64,000 nucleotides of DNA, taken from contig NC_016476.1 in the NCBI RefSeq assembly GCF_000226095.1, positions 2,976,001 to 3,040,000 of the forward strand, in the 5' to 3' direction. Shown here one piece after another: positions 1-12,061 of this stretch. The DNA is from Thermothelomyces thermophilus ATCC 42464 (Eukaryota; Ascomycota; Sordariomycetes; Sordariales; Chaetomiaceae). Every line of letters begins with the position of its first letter. The first letter of the stretch is position 1. Both the position numbers and the translations under genes were made by a program. The notes beneath the pieces are model-generated. The model was given only the letters and a program-made list of their open reading frames with translations. It did not search any database and was not told where the DNA came from.

Positions 1-602
1 CGTGTCAGAATGTTGGGAAGCGAGAGACTGCATAGGCTTGCGCGGGTGTTTGCTGTTTCGGTTTCTTGAGCAAGGATAGGGCCAAGCTTTGGGCCACTTC
101 ACATACCTATCTTATCGGCCGTCCTGATAGACAAGGGCGCCTGATTGGGCACGATGCGCGTGAACCGGCCTGGTGACCTTGGCAAGCCACGGGCGCTAAA
201 GTTTAGTTAACGTTATGCTTAATCGTCCTCTAGAATGTGGCTGGAGCTACCCTTGTTCTGCCGCGATTCGCGGCAACAACAACTGGGGTCGAGGTGGCGG
301 GGTCCAACCTGCGTGCTATTGTCAGGCAAAGAGCGCTTTCCATAAGCGTCTCCCATCGAAGGCACTTAAGGCATATCTTGCCGGGCATTTTTCCAAGTAA
401 CCGGGTGTTCTGGTTTTTGTAGGGCACTATCAACCCAAAACTTCAATTTCACCCAATTTCGCGGGAACAGCCAGCGGAACATACCAAAGAACTCCAAACA
501 GCCTAGGACTCCACTCATTCAACTCACCCCTTTCGAAAGGGTCGCTGGCGCCCACCTTTACTCTCACACTTGACCACGTCTCCCTGTCCAAACATTGCCA
601 CA
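1..602. other. Upstream region without a supported gene
   Basis: No convincing coding sequence was found here. Short ORFs of about 60 codons overlap in several frames and resemble nothing I know. The last 100 bases before the ATG at 603 are rich in C and T, as is common in fungal 5' leaders, so the promoter and leader of the geranylgeranyltransferase gene probably lie here. Confidence 0.5.
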
Positions 603-2189
603 ATGGCCGACACTTTAATTACAGAACACCCCGAGCCCATGCTCGATATTGACCGGCACCTTAAATACTGGAAGATGTGCCTGCAAGCTCCGCTACCCAA
701 CCACTATCTCCCTAATGAGGGTGTGCGCATGACTTTGGTCTACTTTGTTGTCAACTCGATTCGCATCCTCGAGGGAGGGACCTCCTCAACACCAGAGAAA
801 AAGCGACCTCCGCTAATTCCTCCGCAAGACCATCGCCGACTCCGCCAATGGATCCTCTCACACCAGCAGCCCGGCGGCGGATTCGTTCCGTCCTCGACCC
901 TCCTCTACCCCTCTCAGGGGTACCAGGCCTGGGAGGCCGAGTCGGGCGCCGAAGAGAGGGAAGGGGCCGGACTGGCCAACCTCCCGGCCACGCTGTTTGC
1001 GCTGCAGCTGCTCGCGTTGCTGGCAGATGATGATGATGATGCTGATAATGGTGGGGCCAGGAGCGCCTTTGACGGCGTCGATCGGGCGCAGACGCTGAGG
1101 TGGCTGCGGCGGTTGCAGAGGCCGGATGGGAGCTTCGGGGAGGTATTAAAGTTGCTTCCGGGGAAGGGGTGGTTTGTGGGCGGGGGATATGACATGCGGT
1201 ACTGTTATATCGCGGCTTCGATAAGGTGGATGTTAAGGGGAGATGTGAAGGAGGGAGAGGAGGGGTGGGTGGAGGATATCGATACGCAGGCGTTGACGAG
1301 GTACATTCTGGGCAGCCAGGTATGTCTGATTTGCGACCATCTTCCTCTCTCTGCTGCGCTGCAGGTCAATGGGGCTGACTGGTTAGACCTACGACGGTGG
1401 CTTCGCTGGCAGCTCTCAGGAGGAACCTCACGGTATGCTGCCCCTTGCCTTTGTTCGCTAGCCAGCAGACTGAGTTAACATGCGACATCACCAGCCGGCT
1501 ATGCCTACTGCGCCATAGCCGCCCTCTCCCTGCTCGACCGCCCTCTCACCAACAGTACCGCCTTCCACCCCAACGCTATCCTGCGCTCGGGCATCCGTGA
1601 CATGCCCGGCTTGATCCATTGGCTCGCATCCCGTCAGTTCGTTTATCTCGAACCACCACCCCGTCCCCGGGAAGACGATGGCGACGATGAGGACGAAGAC
1701 GAGGACAACTTTGTGCTCCCAGCTAACCCTGCCGACCTCGCCAATGCCCCGGCTCCCGCCCTGCGCCACGTGGCCTGTAACGGCCGCTGCAACAAGGTGG
1801 CTGACACCTGCTACACCTGGTGGGTAGGCGCGGCGCTGGCGAACCTGGGGCACAAGGAGGTGCTGGACTGGGCGCCATCGAGGCGGTTCCTGCTCGAGAA
1901 GATGGCGCACCGCATCGGCGGCTTCAGCAAGCACCCCGGCGGACCGCCCGACGTGTACCACAGCTGTTTCGGGCTGGCGGCGCTGGCCGTCATGGGCGAA
2001 CCAGGGCTGGCCGAGTTCGACAGCGCCCTTGCCGTGCCGGTCGCGACTGTGAGGGTCATCGAGAAGGCGAGGGACGCGCTGCTTGAGAGGGCGAGGGGAA
2101 AGAAAGCGGGGTTGGTCAAGGGCGCGGTGGAGATGGGACTTGCCATGAATGGGTCAAAACCGGCGTGGTTGGGTGCCGGAGAGGTCTAG
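603..2189 (+). CDS. cdc43: Geranylgeranyltransferase type I, beta subunit
   Basis: Predicted beta subunit of protein geranylgeranyltransferase I, which with the shared alpha subunit adds geranylgeranyl to C-terminal CaaX cysteines of Rho/Cdc42-type GTPases in the cytosol. Three exons are inferred: 603-1319, 1387-1432 and 1495-2189, giving 485 residues. The start is the first ATG in frame (MADTLITEHPEP). The prenyltransferase repeats read YDGGFAGSSQEEPHAGYAYC across two introns. The NKVADTCYTWWVGAAL segment carries the expected zinc-ligand Asp and Cys, and DVYHSCFGLAAL carries the zinc-ligand His. Two acidic inserts, an Asp run near residue 145 and a DDGDDEDEDEDN stretch, lengthen it compared with yeast Cdc43. 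These inserts lie between helical repeats and are probably surface loops. It converges on the M20 peptidase gene, with only 57 bases between stop codons. Confidence 0.9.
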
Positions 2190-2246
2190 CGATTATCAAA
2201 GTACCCTACGCTACGCTGGAATCTACGCAACCGAGGGTTATCATCA

Positions 2247-3760
2247 TCATGAAGACCCCACCGCATGCTTGATCAACCGCTTGTATCCCTCCACCGAGTC
2301 CTCGAGGTCTTTAATCTGCAGCCCCTCGTTATCGCCATGCGCCACCAGGATGCTGCCCGGTCCATACAGGTACTTGACGTGGTTGCCCTTGAGGTTGGGG
2401 ATATCTGTTCCATAATTTGCAACCACGGTTTCGAATCCTATTCTTCATTAGCATCCGCACCCTCCGGTCTCTCACAAGAACATGGCGAGATGGCAGAGAC
2501 AGAATGGCAGAGAAGGAATTTGGAAGAGGAAGGTGTTGGAGAGCACGAGGAAGAGGAAGAGGGGAGAGAAAAGGGGAGGGGGGGAATAAGAGAAACAGAG
2601 CAAGGGGTCTCACCATCAACCTCACACTCGCACTCCACCGGCCCAACCCCTGACGTAATGTTCACCTGCAACGCCTCCGAATCTACGTCCTTTATCAGCT
2701 TTTTGATCCGCTCGGCGACGATCTGGCCTCCCGTCGTCTGATTGCCCACGGCAACCCTCGCGGACACCCGGGCGCTGGCCGCGGGGGCGATCACATTGGC
2801 CGCCACACCGCCCTCAATCAGGCCAACGTTGACCGTCGTGTTCCCGTACCGCTCGCTCGACCCCAGGTCCTCCTCCAGCAGCCTGTCGAGGGCGCGGATC
2901 AGCACGTGTATCGCCGACTTGCCGAGCCACGGATAGCCGGAATGCCCGGCCTTCCCGACAGCGGAGACGGTGCCGCCCGTGACGCCCTTGTGGCCGCAGG
3001 CGAGCTTGTTCTCGGTCGGCTCGCCAAAGATGGCGGCCCGGAACTGCGGCCGCACCGGGTACGCGGAGCTGTTGGAGAGCGAGTCGGAAAAGTGCTTCAT
3101 CCCCGACCCGGAGTTCTCCTCGCCGACGACGTAGAGCAGCACCACGCTGTCCGGGGAGATGGCGCCCTCGCTCAGGAGGGCGTTGGTCGCCGTGATCTGG
3201 GCGGCCACGCTCGCCTTGGCGTCGACGGAGCCGCGGCCCGAGATGAGCGTCGTGGGCGGGAGCGCGGCAAAGTCGACGACCTCCGAGGGCGGGACGGTCT
3301 CGTTGTCGATGGCGTAAGGGATGTAAGGGGGCACCACATCGATGTGAGAGGTTATGATGGTGCGCTTGTCCAGGGCGCGGCTGGCGTTGCGGCCGGGCCA
3401 GGCGAGAACATTATACCTGGTCGGACGGTCGTCGGGACCCTGACCGGCCTCGCTGGGGGGAACGGGCTGCAGCTCGACGGTGTAGTTGAGGTCTTTGAGG
3501 AGTCTCTTCAGAAGCAAGCCGACCTCTCCTTCAGAGTCGCTGATGGAGGAGACGTTGACGAGGGCGCGGTGGAGGGTCAGCAGAGGGACCCGGTACGGGG
3601 GGGCATTGTCCTCCGGCTCCTCGCCGCGAGAGAACCGCGTGCGGACATGCAAACCCGGTAAACGGACAAAGGTTTGCTGTTGGTATTCAAGACTCGCGTA
3701 TGCCGACGCCTGAGCGCTCAAAGCGCCGAGCAGCAGCAATGACTGAAACGAGACTCTCAT
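2247..3760 (-). CDS. Secreted or vacuolar M20-family carboxypeptidase
   Basis: Zinc metallopeptidase of the M20/ArgE/carboxypeptidase family with 445 residues. Two exons are inferred: 2614-3760, then 2247-2437 on the minus strand, joined as [14 protein letters not shown] across a 176-bp intron. The protein starts with a hydrophobic signal peptide ([20 protein letters not shown]) and has several N-glycosylation sequons, so it enters the secretory pathway. The metal-site motifs are all visible: SHIDVVPP (HxD), GSVDAKAS with the bridging Asp, GEENSGSG with the catalytic Glu pair, FGEPTENK, and a terminal LVAHGDNEG with the last His ligand. The final His and C-terminus are only recovered if the intron is removed, because the unspliced frame runs into low-complexity sequence. 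The exact peptide substrate cannot be read from the sequence. Confidence 0.9.
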
Positions 3761-4344
3761 CTTGATCTGTTGCTCGCTATTGTAGATGAAGTCTTATGAA
3801 CATCGTGAATGAAGGGACCTCTGTTTATGAATGAAGATCCCTCCGATTGCGAAAAGAGCCGACGCAATGAGATCATCGCGAGAACGAGGGTTGAAGAGGA
3901 GCACCCCCGTAACCGCCAAGCCCTAAACGGCCGGAATAGGTAGGTATGTATGTACGGAGTACGGTAGATGCATCCGTATTACTCCGTCCCCCACGCGCAA
4001 AGCACACGCCGAGTATGTACATATACTAGTAAATAGGGTACATAGGCGGCAAACCCTCGAGCCTGTGATCTTTGCTCAATCCATATGTAGCAGATCAGCA
4101 AGGGGTAAAAGAGAGCTTAATGCGAGAAACATGGCGGAGTCTGCGAGCAAAGCTCAAGTGTATACCGCCCCATGTTGGCGGAATTGTCGATGGTGAGACC
4201 CTCTGTGCTTTTATGGCTGTAGGACCCTACAACGCTGCAATAAAAGCAGACCATAAAGCCAAGTCTAGAGGCAGAAAAAAACAACAACTGCCCGGAGCCA
4301 GCTCCGACACGCGTGGCTTCACACGCCTTCTTGCCAGCCAGCCG
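3761..4344. other. Intergenic region, promoter side of the M20 peptidase gene
   Basis: The 584 bases between the peptidase start and the MRI1 stop hold no supported gene. They include an exact TACGGAGTA at 3953-3961 and an imperfect relative (ATTACTCCGTCC) just after it, part of a motif that recurs in gaps across the window. Confidence 0.4.
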
Positions 4345-5637
4345 TTACCATCGCCACCTCTCAGGCAACACCTGGCTGAAGTTGAACCTGCCATCCGCCC
4401 TCTTGACCACGGTACCCCTCTCGGTGACGATAGCGTCAATCAGCGCATGTGGCGTGACATCAAAGGCCGGGTTCCACACGTCGATCCTCTGGTCGGCGAT
4501 CGCGACCCTCGCCGCTCGGCTGGTATCGACAGTCCCATCGTCATTGACCACCGCTCCGCTAATCTGTGTCAGCTCTTCCGGCTTGCGCTCCTCGATCTTG
4601 ATCCCCTCGCCGCTCTCCGTCTCGAGGTCGATACTCGTGGTTGGCGCCGCCACCACAAACTTGATGCCGTGGTGCCGCGCCAGCACGGCTAGAGCGTACG
4701 TGCCAATCTTGTTGGCCGTGTCGCCGTTGCGCACGACCCGGTCGGCACCGACAATGACGGCGCCGATGTTCATGCGCTCGCGGTGCAGCGCGAACAGCGC
4801 CGCCGCCATGCTGTCCGTGATGAGCGTTGCCGGGATGCCCTCAAAGACCAGCTCGAACGAGGTCAGCCGGCTGCCCTGGTTGTAGGGGCGCGTCTCGGTG
4901 CAGTAGGCGTGCTTGAGGAGCTTCTGGGCGTGCAGCGTGCGGATGATGCCGAGCGCGGTGCCGTGGCCTGAGGTGGCGAGTGAGCCGGTGTTGCAGTGGG
5001 TGAGTACCGAGAGGGGGCGGTCGGGAGTCGCGTTGTATTGTTGCTGTAGCCAGGCGGCGCCGAAGGAGCCGATCGACGTGTTGTTCTCGAGGTCTTTGGC
5101 GAGGATTTTCTCGGCGGCTTCTATGTACGAGTTGAGAATGGCCTCCTTAGCTTCTGGGTGGCCGAGCCCCTCAATCTTGGCGGCACGCGCGGCTCGTTTA
5201 AGGAGCGTAATAGCGTTGGAGAGGTCGACGGCGGTGGGGCGGCTCTCCTTGAGGTAGTCTAGCCGGGATTCAATGTAGGCAATGGTGTCCTCTGGTGTTG
5301 TGGCGGCTGCCAGACGTCAGACCAGGACCGATTCAACAAGGATTGAGGGGCCCATAAGGACTTGGTCACTTACTGCAGCCTCCGTTGTGCAACTCGACGG
5401 CATGGGCGAGAGCGGCGACAATGGCAATGGCGGGAGCTCCTGGGATGCGGTTAGAGACCGAATCAGCAAAACAAATCATTCACACAACTAGTTACCTCTC
5501 ACTCTCATCGACCGAATGCAGTCAAATGCTTCCTCTGCAGTCGATACCTCATCGTAATGGTGCTCGTGGGGCAACCTGAGCTGGTCGAGGACTAACAACT
5601 TGCCCCGCGAATATTTAATTGCTTGGAGAGAAGCCAT
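4345..5637 (-). CDS. mri1: Methylthioribose-1-phosphate isomerase
   Basis: Converts 5-methylthioribose-1-phosphate to 5-methylthioribulose-1-phosphate in the methionine salvage pathway. Three exons are inferred on the minus strand: 5496-5637, 5374-5439 and 4345-5306, giving 389 residues, the usual length for fungal Mri1. The N-terminus reads MASLQAIKYSRGKLLVLDQL, and the first splice restores RGAPAIAIVAALA. The eIF2B-alpha-like isomerase fold shows its catalytic cysteine in THCNTGSLAT (Cys174 by my count) and the catalytic aspartate in GADRVVRNGD (Asp258). The family signature NKIGTYALAVLARHHGIKF follows. I see no lesion. It shares a 579-bp divergent promoter with the Trs130 gene. Confidence 0.95.
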
Positions 5638-6216
5638 GATGAAGAAGGTGAATACGGGGTATCAGAAACAAGATCAAAGAGCGTAAGACGGGTATATTTT
5701 TAACACTATGAAATAATCTTCTTGTCGTTTCGAGGCACCCCCGGGAACGAGGAAAAAAAGGAAATGAAAAGCTTGTTTCGGTGGTAAAAATGTCGCTCCA
5801 GCAAGACCGTGAGATCGCGACATCCATGCCCCGCTTCACCTTGGTGGGGTAATAATGCTAATACACGGGTAGCTTCCAGGGTCTCAGCGTGCCAAGACGG
5901 CTGGACCGGGGAGCGGCAGGGGCGCAGGCGGTGAGAGCCGCTACACTGCTGCAACGGGCACATTGTACGGATTACAGTACCTAAGTGTGCCCGACGTGTA
6001 ACTACTGTACAGTACTGTACATATTTGGTACGCCCGGATTACTGTACTGCTGCATACGCTGCGTATAAACTACATACCTAATACATTACTTACCTTACAT
6101 ACTGTATTGGTATAAAACCTGAACTTGGGAGCTCGCAGAGCATCTGCCTTCTCCATTGAGCGCCTCGACAGCTTCGACGAGGGTCATGTCATAATTGGCC
6201 GCCCCCGCTGTCCAGC
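5638..6216. promoter_or_regulatory. Divergent promoter between MRI1 and TRS130
   Basis: This 579-bp gap separates two genes transcribed away from each other, so both promoters must lie here. The stretch 5985-6110 is AT-rich and full of TAC/GTA steps (GTACTGTAC-type motifs), including a perfect 16-bp palindrome at 6006-6021. No coding sequence is supported. Confidence 0.5.
6006..6021. repeat. Perfect 16-bp palindrome
   Basis: TGTACAGTACTGTACA reads the same on both strands. It sits about 200 bases upstream of the Trs130 ATG and 370 upstream of the MRI1 ATG. It could be a dimeric factor site or part of a simple GTAC-rich tract. Confidence 0.6.
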
Positions 6217-9200
6217 ATGGAACAGCCTTTCTCGTCGTCAAAGGTGACTGGTAGGCACACAATCCCATCTCATTTTGTTTCTAGCTTCAGTCCTCGTTGA
6301 CCCTTTCCCGCGCAACCTCGGTTCCAGTCGAGTATTTCGATCCTCACGATGTCTACAAACTCCTTGCACCGGGCCTGATCCCCCGCCTGCCGCTGCGCGA
6401 CCTCAACTGGCAATCGCACGCCGGTCCTCTGCGGTCGATCAGCACTCTTCATATCGAACTCGTCCCTGCCGGAGTCGACTACTCGGCCATCGTCACCCCG
6501 CAGGCCTCTCCCAACCCCAAGACCCCAGCCGCGTCCGACACTGCCTCCACGGCTAGCCGCGACGATGGTTTTCAGACTGCAGCAGTTGGTGCAAGGGCTG
6601 GCTCGACGGAGCAGCACGCGGATCCCGCCGGAGGCACCCTGCGTCCCCCGCCCACGGGCGCTGCGAAGGAACGGAGGCACCAGATCCCTGGCTTGCGCAG
6701 GACCCCTTACCTCAAAGTGCTGCTGGTGAGGTGCGACGACAATGAAACGTACAAGTCGACAACAAGGGCCGAGATCCGCGAGTGGATCAAGGCGAACACA
6801 GCTGGCTCTCAGGGGAAGACGGGCAGCAACGCAGAAAACCATGACGCCTTCGAATGGCTCATCGTCCACGTCGTGCTGCCTAACTCGACCGCCGCCACAC
6901 AACCGCGCGTTTCCGGAAGATCACCAGACTCGGGTTCCGACGGCAAAACGGCATCCCGCTGGCGCGGCGGGTCGAGTACCCTGCTGGAGAAGCTGCGCGC
7001 CGACTTCAACAGCTCCGCCAAAGGCGCCGTCGACCGTGTCTGCCAGATCCGCATTGGCATCAACGATGTGCCGTATAACATGCTCCCTCGCGTTGTTCCG
7101 GCCGTTCCAACCGGATACACCGAGACCGAGCAAGACGCCGAAAAGGCCTGGGCCGACCTGATTGCCAAGTTCAAGGAACTCATTCTGTTGAGCTTCGATC
7201 GCCGCGTCACCCAGTATGAGGAGGACATCAAGGAGCGAGATGCTCAGAGAAGTCTTCCCGGCTGGAACTTTTGCACTTTCTTCATCCTCAAGGAGGGCCT
7301 GGCTCGCGGCTTCGAGAGCGTTGGCCTGGTTGAAGACGCTCTCGTCGTCTATGACCAGCTAAGCGTCGGTTTGGACAACATCATCCAGGAACAGGCGATT
7401 GCGGGGTCCGCGGAGGCACACGGCGGCGCGCTGCTGAGCTACACCCAAGATCTTAAGGAGCGCGCGCAAAAGGCCATGGCTGAGATTGCCGGCGGACATC
7501 TCGAGTTCGAAGAAAGCGAGGCCGTCGACCTCCAAGCTGGCGAAAAGAAACGGCTCGAGAACGACAGCATCCCCATTAGCTCGTCAAAGAAGCCGTACCG
7601 AGATCTCATCCTGGCGAACAAGGTGTCGCTGCTGGACTTTAGGTGCTATATCTTTGCCCGCCAGATCACGCTCCTCCTCCGCCTGGCCAATGCGTGGTCG
7701 TCGCGCGAGGAGCTCCTGGCCAAGTTGAAAGAGCAACAGGAGCTCGTTCCGAAGGGGGTCGCGCCGCGGACACCGGCTCCCAAATTGACTGAGGAGCCCG
7801 AAAATCTCTGGCACCTGGCAGAGATCTGCAAGCGGACCCTTGAATTCGTGCCCGCTGTGTCGTCCGTCATGAGGAGCGACATCATAGCAGCCATGGAGTC
7901 CGAGGCCAAAGACGAAGGAGCCAAAGCAGACTCCGAAGTCTCCTCGGACCCACTGCTATCGGAGGTCATTGACAACATGGTCGCCTCGTTCGCTTTCTCC
8001 GTTGCCCAGCAAATTCTCGCACAGACGTCCACAAAAGCGCTTCCCATCCCACCTTCTACCCTCGGGGGGCCCGATTCCGAGCAGAAGGCCTCGATTCCGG
8101 AGCCAAAGACCATGATGCACCCGGCACGGAGCTCGTCACTTCATACGCAGGGCCCTCAGGCTCCTCCACGAAGTCCTATCGGTTTCCCTGGGCCCGGCCG
8201 CTCTGAGGGTGTTCCGGCCCCCCCCTATGCAAAGGCGGGCCTTGAGGAACTTGCCGCGCAACGGGCAGAGCTATGCGCTCTGTCTAGAAATATTCTTGAG
8301 GAGTGCGGAAAGAAGAGAGGATGGACAGATGGCTGGGCATCCGTGCCGACCGTGGGCGAGACCGGTATTGCCGATTTCGAGGACGTGAGCTTAGCCGACG
8401 GTGACGGCGAATCCGAGCCCAAGCGTGAGGCTCCTGAACGGCTGCAAACCTCGGTGGCTGGCGTGGACAACGCCCTCTTGCGAACGGCCCTCGACAACAA
8501 GGACGACTTCTACCGCCTGTACGAGACGCTGGTTGATAAGACACTGCGTCACTACACGGTGGCCAACCACACGCATGCGGTCCAGGCCAACATGGCCGAC
8601 CTTGCGGTCCTCAAGTTCCACCTGGGCGAACTCAAAGAGGCTGCATTCTACTTTTACAGGGTCATACCCTTTTACGGCGACAATGGATGGAGTCTCCTTG
8701 AATTGTCCATGCTTGTCATGTACGCGCGGTGTCTGAAGGAGCTCAAGAGATTAGACGACTATGTCAACAAGGCATTGCGCCAGCTTCTTTGCAAAGCGGC
8801 GGCCGCGGAGAGGGATAGGCGACAGCAGGGGTCGCAGTTCCGGCTCAGCCTCACGTCACCTACCCAATATCCCGAGCCCTCAGCGATATCCGGCTTCCTG
8901 GCCGACTTGTTGGAGGTGTCGGCATCTCTTGAGAAAGAAGTCAAGATTCCGTTGACGAATCTCTTTTGCGACTTGAGTCTCGACGGCCCGCCTTTTTACG
9001 AGGACGGTCAGGACTGCTTCTCCCTCTTCCTCGACCTCAACAGCTTGCTAGTTGACGAGTTCGAGGCGACTTCGGTCAGCGTCCGAATATCGAGTCCAAC
9101 TGCGGCGAATAAGGAGATCTGGCTGCAGACAAAGGGCCCCGTAACCATCCGGCCCGGGCCGAACAAGGTGAAAGTGCGAAGCACTGTAATGATGACAGGC

Positions 9201-11006
9201 GCGTTTGAGGTGGACCAAGTCCGCTTGGTCAGCAACAAGGTGCTTCTGCACTATGAACGAGACGCTTTCCAGTCCGTGGAAAATGACTCGGCGGTGCTCA
9301 AGAACCCGCGTGTCAATCTGTATCAGCGCGCCAGTTGTCTCGATGTACAGCTTTTGGCGGCTCGAGACATCCAGCTGGATAAGAAGAAGTCGTTAGACCT
9401 TGAGGTAACGACAGGGTGGAACGAAATCACAAGCTGCGAGATCAAGATCAAGTCTGCCACTGGCGGATTGAGGCTGGTCATGAGTGAGGCGGAAGTGATT
9501 GGGCTGCCGCAGCCAACAGCTTCGCAAGGTGGCACCTTCACATTCGGCTCGATTGGGGCCAACAGCTCGATCAAAATCAGGTTTCCATTTACTGTTGAGA
9601 CCGACGTGATGGACGTGACAGTACGAGCCGAGGTGACATATACGACCGCCAAAGGCACCTTCACCTTCTTCAAGGCATCGTCGGTACCGATCTCGCTCGC
9701 TCTGGAGGTCAACGTCCAGGACATCTTCAAACACGAGGCCCTCTTCTCGAGGTTCGCCGTGTCAACCGCCAGCGCCAGTCCGCTGCGGCTGCTCAAGAGC
9801 GAGCTTCTCGGTTCGGACCTGTTCGAGTCGCACTTTGGCCAGCCCTCGAGCCACCCGGTCGTGGTGTACCCGAAGCAGCCAGCCAGCCTCCTCTACAAGA
9901 TCACGCGCAAGCCGGAGGTGAAGCTCGGTCCCAAGGTCCAAAAGACGCTGTACCTCAAGCTCTATTATACGGTGGTCCGAGACGAGATCGAGCTGCTCTT
10001 TAAGCAGGCTCTCACCGCCGCGCTCGAGTCCACGCCTCTGAGGGAGTTCTCTAAAGTGCTCGTGTCTCAGGTTCTCAGCGCCGTTCGGAATGACCTCTCC
10101 GCAGATGACCTCGAACAGGCCACCCTCCTCGGCGAGCTCCCTACATCGTTTCTCTCAGGTATCAACTGGGAGAAACAGCTCCCCAGCCTCGGTGCTAGCA
10201 GCGATAGCGGCACGCCCAGCTTGCCAGCCTTCTTTCGCAGTTGGCTCCGCGCCCACCCTAGCTTGCCGCTCCCGCACCCTTCCTCCCCGAGCCCTTCGGC
10301 GCCGGAGGTTACCAACACGATCCTCATCCCCGTCGACATCCCGTCGGTATCCGTCGTGCACACGGCCGACCTGCGCCTGCAGCAGCCCCTGCCGACGGTG
10401 ACCTCGAGCTTGGGGGAAAGCGATGAGGGATGCCCGACCGTGCTGGTCAACCAGCTCCTGCCGGCAACCCTGCAGCTGAAGTGGACGCGCATCTGGGACA
10501 CGGCCGAAACGGCGGCGTCCAACCAGCCATCTGCCGTGGCAGACCCGGCGACAGTGGCATCAAGAGATCGCGACCTGGAGTTCGAGTACGAAATTGTCGC
10601 TCCGTCGGATACGTGGCTTGTGGGCGGCAGGAGGAAGGGGCATTTCGTGATTCCCGCTGTTGAGTCTTCATCTCTGGCCGATGGTGAGGTGTTCGGGATA
10701 AGCTCGACACCGGAGACGGAGGCGGAGATCCCGGTGACCCTGATCCCCTTGAGGGAGGGCTACTTGCCGTTTCCAGGGGTGGAAATCCGGGAGGTCGATG
10801 TTAGCGGGCAGCGCGATGGTGGTGGTGAAGGCAAAGCCGGGTATGGCCAATGCGAGACGGATTTTAGGAACCTGGGTGAGACAGTCCGTGTAGTGGCAGA
10901 TAGGGGGAAGGTTACGGTGAGCCTGGATGCAAGTGGGACGTCCGGGGGCCCGTTGGTGCTCGAATCTGAGGGCTGGGCAGGGAGTGCGGGCAGCGTAATT
11001 GTTTGA
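6217..11006 (+). CDS. trs130: TRAPP II complex subunit Trs130/TRAPPC10
   Basis: Large subunit of the TRAPP II tethering and GTPase-exchange complex that acts in late-Golgi and endosomal traffic through Ypt31/Rab11. The inferred gene has a 34-nt first exon (6217-6250), a 77-bp intron and one long exon (6328-11006), for 1570 residues. Splicing creates the N-terminus MEQPFSSSKVTVEYFDPHDV, which matches the start typical of fungal orthologues. The long ORF alone begins with intron sequence. The N-terminal half carries the family sequence (LPGWNFCTFFILKEGLARGF, ANMADLAVLKFHLGELKEAA) and is mostly helical. The C-terminal part, from roughly residue 1000, is beta-rich and ends in SEGWAGSAGSVIV. A low-complexity Ser/Pro segment near residues 600-650 looks like a linker. 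No frameshift is evident. Confidence 0.92.
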
Positions 11007-12061
11007 GCGTGACGGATATAAGTGTCGAGCCTCGATTTTGGAGTGTTTTGGAGAGTGTCTAGACGGTGATGGGTACCATGAAACGGACGATACCGATTTC
11101 AGAGACTAAAAAAAAAAAAAGAAAAACGAAAAGAAATAAACCTCCTGCTAATCTCATACGGAAGGAGACTTCTACCTGAGTTCCCAAAGTCGAAATCCCA
11201 CTGGTCCGTCTTCTCGAACGACTGGCGAAGGAAGGGGGGCGAGCGACGTTGGGAAACGACGAAAGGGAAGGCTTATTTGACAAAAAGAGGAAAAAGGAAA
11301 AAAAAAAAAAGGGAGTAATCGTACAACTACATACAAATGATCTGGGCAATGTGATATGCCTTCTTTGGGGACCATATCCCAATCACCCCTCCCGACCTCT
11401 CGCGTACATACATATGCATACGGATTACATACGTGCATACATACAGGACTGTATCGCGCAAAGAAGCTTCGGCAGCGGCCAACTCGGCCAATGCCAAGGC
11501 CAGATAACGTCAAGAAACCCTGAAGGGCATGACGTCACATCTTTTGCTATGAGCCGTAACTTTGAACAAGCCAACTAGAATTCAATTGAGGGAGCACGCA
11601 CTTTGGGAGCGACTCCTTCGGGCTGTCCCCAATGGAAAAGTAAAAGGTTCGGCCAGAGGTGCGATGCAACCGTCGTTTTTGCTGGCAAGCTCCGCACCGT
11701 TTGCGCTACAGGATCGGGCCCGGGCCGTTAATAAAGCAGTATTGCGTCCTGGCTTTTTTTGGTTTCCGAGATGATGACGGCCTTGGGAGTGTAATTGCAA
11801 AGTTGTCCCATCCTCAGGTACCTTTTTCATTCCATTACATGCCTTACCTGCCTTGCATACAGTGGAAGCCGTTCTTAGGTAATTCCCCACTTGGCTTCAT
11901 TCCGCAACAGCGCCAACAACGAGACGGAATGCTTTCTCCAGTCGGCGACGGTCAGCACATTGACCACAGAAGTGGCAGCAAAAGCCACAACACCCCTCGT
12001 CTCTGAAGAGCCGAGGTGTCGGCACAGAGACCAGTGATGGCGAATACCCCTCCTCAGGCAA
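11007..12061. other. Intergenic region with A-rich tracts
   Basis: About 1.05 kb with no supported gene. Poly-A runs (around 11108-11120 and 11301-11310) follow the Trs130 stop and may mark its 3' end. The 11400-11450 stretch is rich in ACATAC steps. The last 250 bases should hold the promoter and leader of the C2-domain gene. Confidence 0.4.

Noticed and set aside
2906-3661. 251-codon ORF on the plus strand
   Set aside because: Antisense to the M20 peptidase, which carries all catalytic motifs. This frame has none.
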